The notes under the pieces were generated by a model. That model saw nothing but the letters and a program-made list of their open reading frames with translations, searched no databases and had not been told where the DNA came from. A program made the translations under genes and the position numbers. Shown here in pieces: positions 63,610 through 64,000 of a stretch of 64,000 nucleotides of DNA (positions within the stretch are counted from its first letter, which is position 1; every line of letters starts with the position of its first letter). Source of the stretch: Amanita rubescens (lineage: Eukaryota; Basidiomycota; Agaricomycetes; Agaricales; Amanitaceae); the NCBI GenBank assembly GCA_015039365.1, contig WION01000074.1, positions 124,001 through 188,000 of the forward strand, read 5' to 3'.

Positions 63610-63849
63610 ATGAAATTCTCAGCGACCATCCTCATGGCCATCGTCTGCGCATCGGCCCCGGCCTTTGCTCTCCCTGGTTATTACCCCCAAGTGGTGAACC
63701 CGGGAGAAGGTGCTCGCTTTAGCCATTACCCCCAAGTCGTGACCTTGGGAGAAGAGTATTGCCTTCCTGGTTGCTGGCCTGCGCCGCCGCTTCCTAATGT
63801 TTGCCCTTTGAGGCTCGTTATAGGAGAATGTAGCAAGTGTTGCACGTAA
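63610..63849 (+). CDS. Small secreted cysteine-rich YPQVV-repeat protein, copy D (two repeats)
   Basis: 79 aa, almost identical to copy C: signal peptide MKFSATILMAIVCASAPAFA, two units (YPQVVNPGEGARFSH, YPQVVTLGEE) and the six-cysteine module ending GECSKCCT. Promoter, TATA box and 5'-UTR intron are as in copy C. The 3' flank matches copy C to the end of the window, so the duplication continues beyond it and a convergent DUF4139 copy may follow. Predicted secreted; function unknown. Confidence 0.87.
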   Translation: MKFSATILMAIVCASAPAFALPGYYPQVVNPGEGARFSHYPQVVTLGEEYCLPGCWPAPPLPNVCPLRLVIGECSKCCT

Positions 63850-64000
63850 ACCATTGGGTGAGTCTTTAGTTGAAGGTGGTGGACAATAAGCTTACTTGAA
63901 GGATTTCACGCAGAATTGAAAGTTGAAGAGCGTGTCCATATGTAGTCCTCTGTCTTGATTCTGTAATATTAGATCTAGTGTGAAATCGTTTGACGTTCAA

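Noticed and set aside
48296..63849. YPQVV family as a classical Kex2-processed repeat peptide precursor
   Set aside because: No KR or RR sites between the units; kept only as a possibility with an unknown protease.

Overview
This window is nuclear DNA from a filamentous basidiomycete, most likely an Agaricomycete. Genes are split by many short introns (about 40-60 nt, GT...AG, one likely GC...AG). They are single-promoter genes on both strands, with orthologs of conserved fungal genes (SMC3, Scc2/Mis4, a DEAH helicase, CFA-type methyltransferase, MFS, P450s). Nothing prokaryotic, viral or CRISPR-like is visible. Most exon joins below were derived by hand from reading-frame phase and splice signals, and several genes are much longer than any single open frame.

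Layout. 0.6-5 kb: a tandem duplication of a membrane-anchored pepsin-fold protein whose two catalytic DTG motifs are both altered. 5-12 kb: an intact cyclopropane-fatty-acid-synthase-like gene, an APH/kinase-like gene and a decaying second CFA-like copy; a third, broken piece of that copy lies inverted at 32.1 kb. 13-18.5 kb: a zinc-finger plus short-chain dehydrogenase gene, an MFS transporter and a hypothetical gene. 19-30.5 kb: a conserved block with the cohesin loader Scc2/Mis4 head-to-head with a DEAH-box RNA helicase, then a hydantoin/Asp-Glu racemase-like gene. 32.9-33.7 kb: an unknown single-exon protein. 34.9-43.7 kb: two tandem cytochrome P450s, the second head-to-head with SMC3. 44.6-47.7 kb: an unknown protein and a secreted protein made of two copies of a nine-cysteine module.

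48-64 kb is an accessory, duplication-rich region. It carries four copies and one relic of a small secreted cysteine-rich protein family. Copies differ in the number of a 15-residue YPQVV repeat and share promoter, TATA box, 5'-UTR intron and 3' flank. The unit appears to include a convergent DUF4140/DUF4139 gene, intact beside one copy and present as relics beside two others. Interspersed are pieces of a further repeated, apparently dead sequence, and a KEN-box-bearing unknown gene.

The most noteworthy candidates for undescribed biology are the YPQVV-repeat secreted family with its segmental duplications, the duplicated nine-cysteine secreted protein, and the paired pseudoprotease-like membrane proteins. 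The DEAH helicase also has a one-base insertion that a 40-nt intron-like segment could mask.
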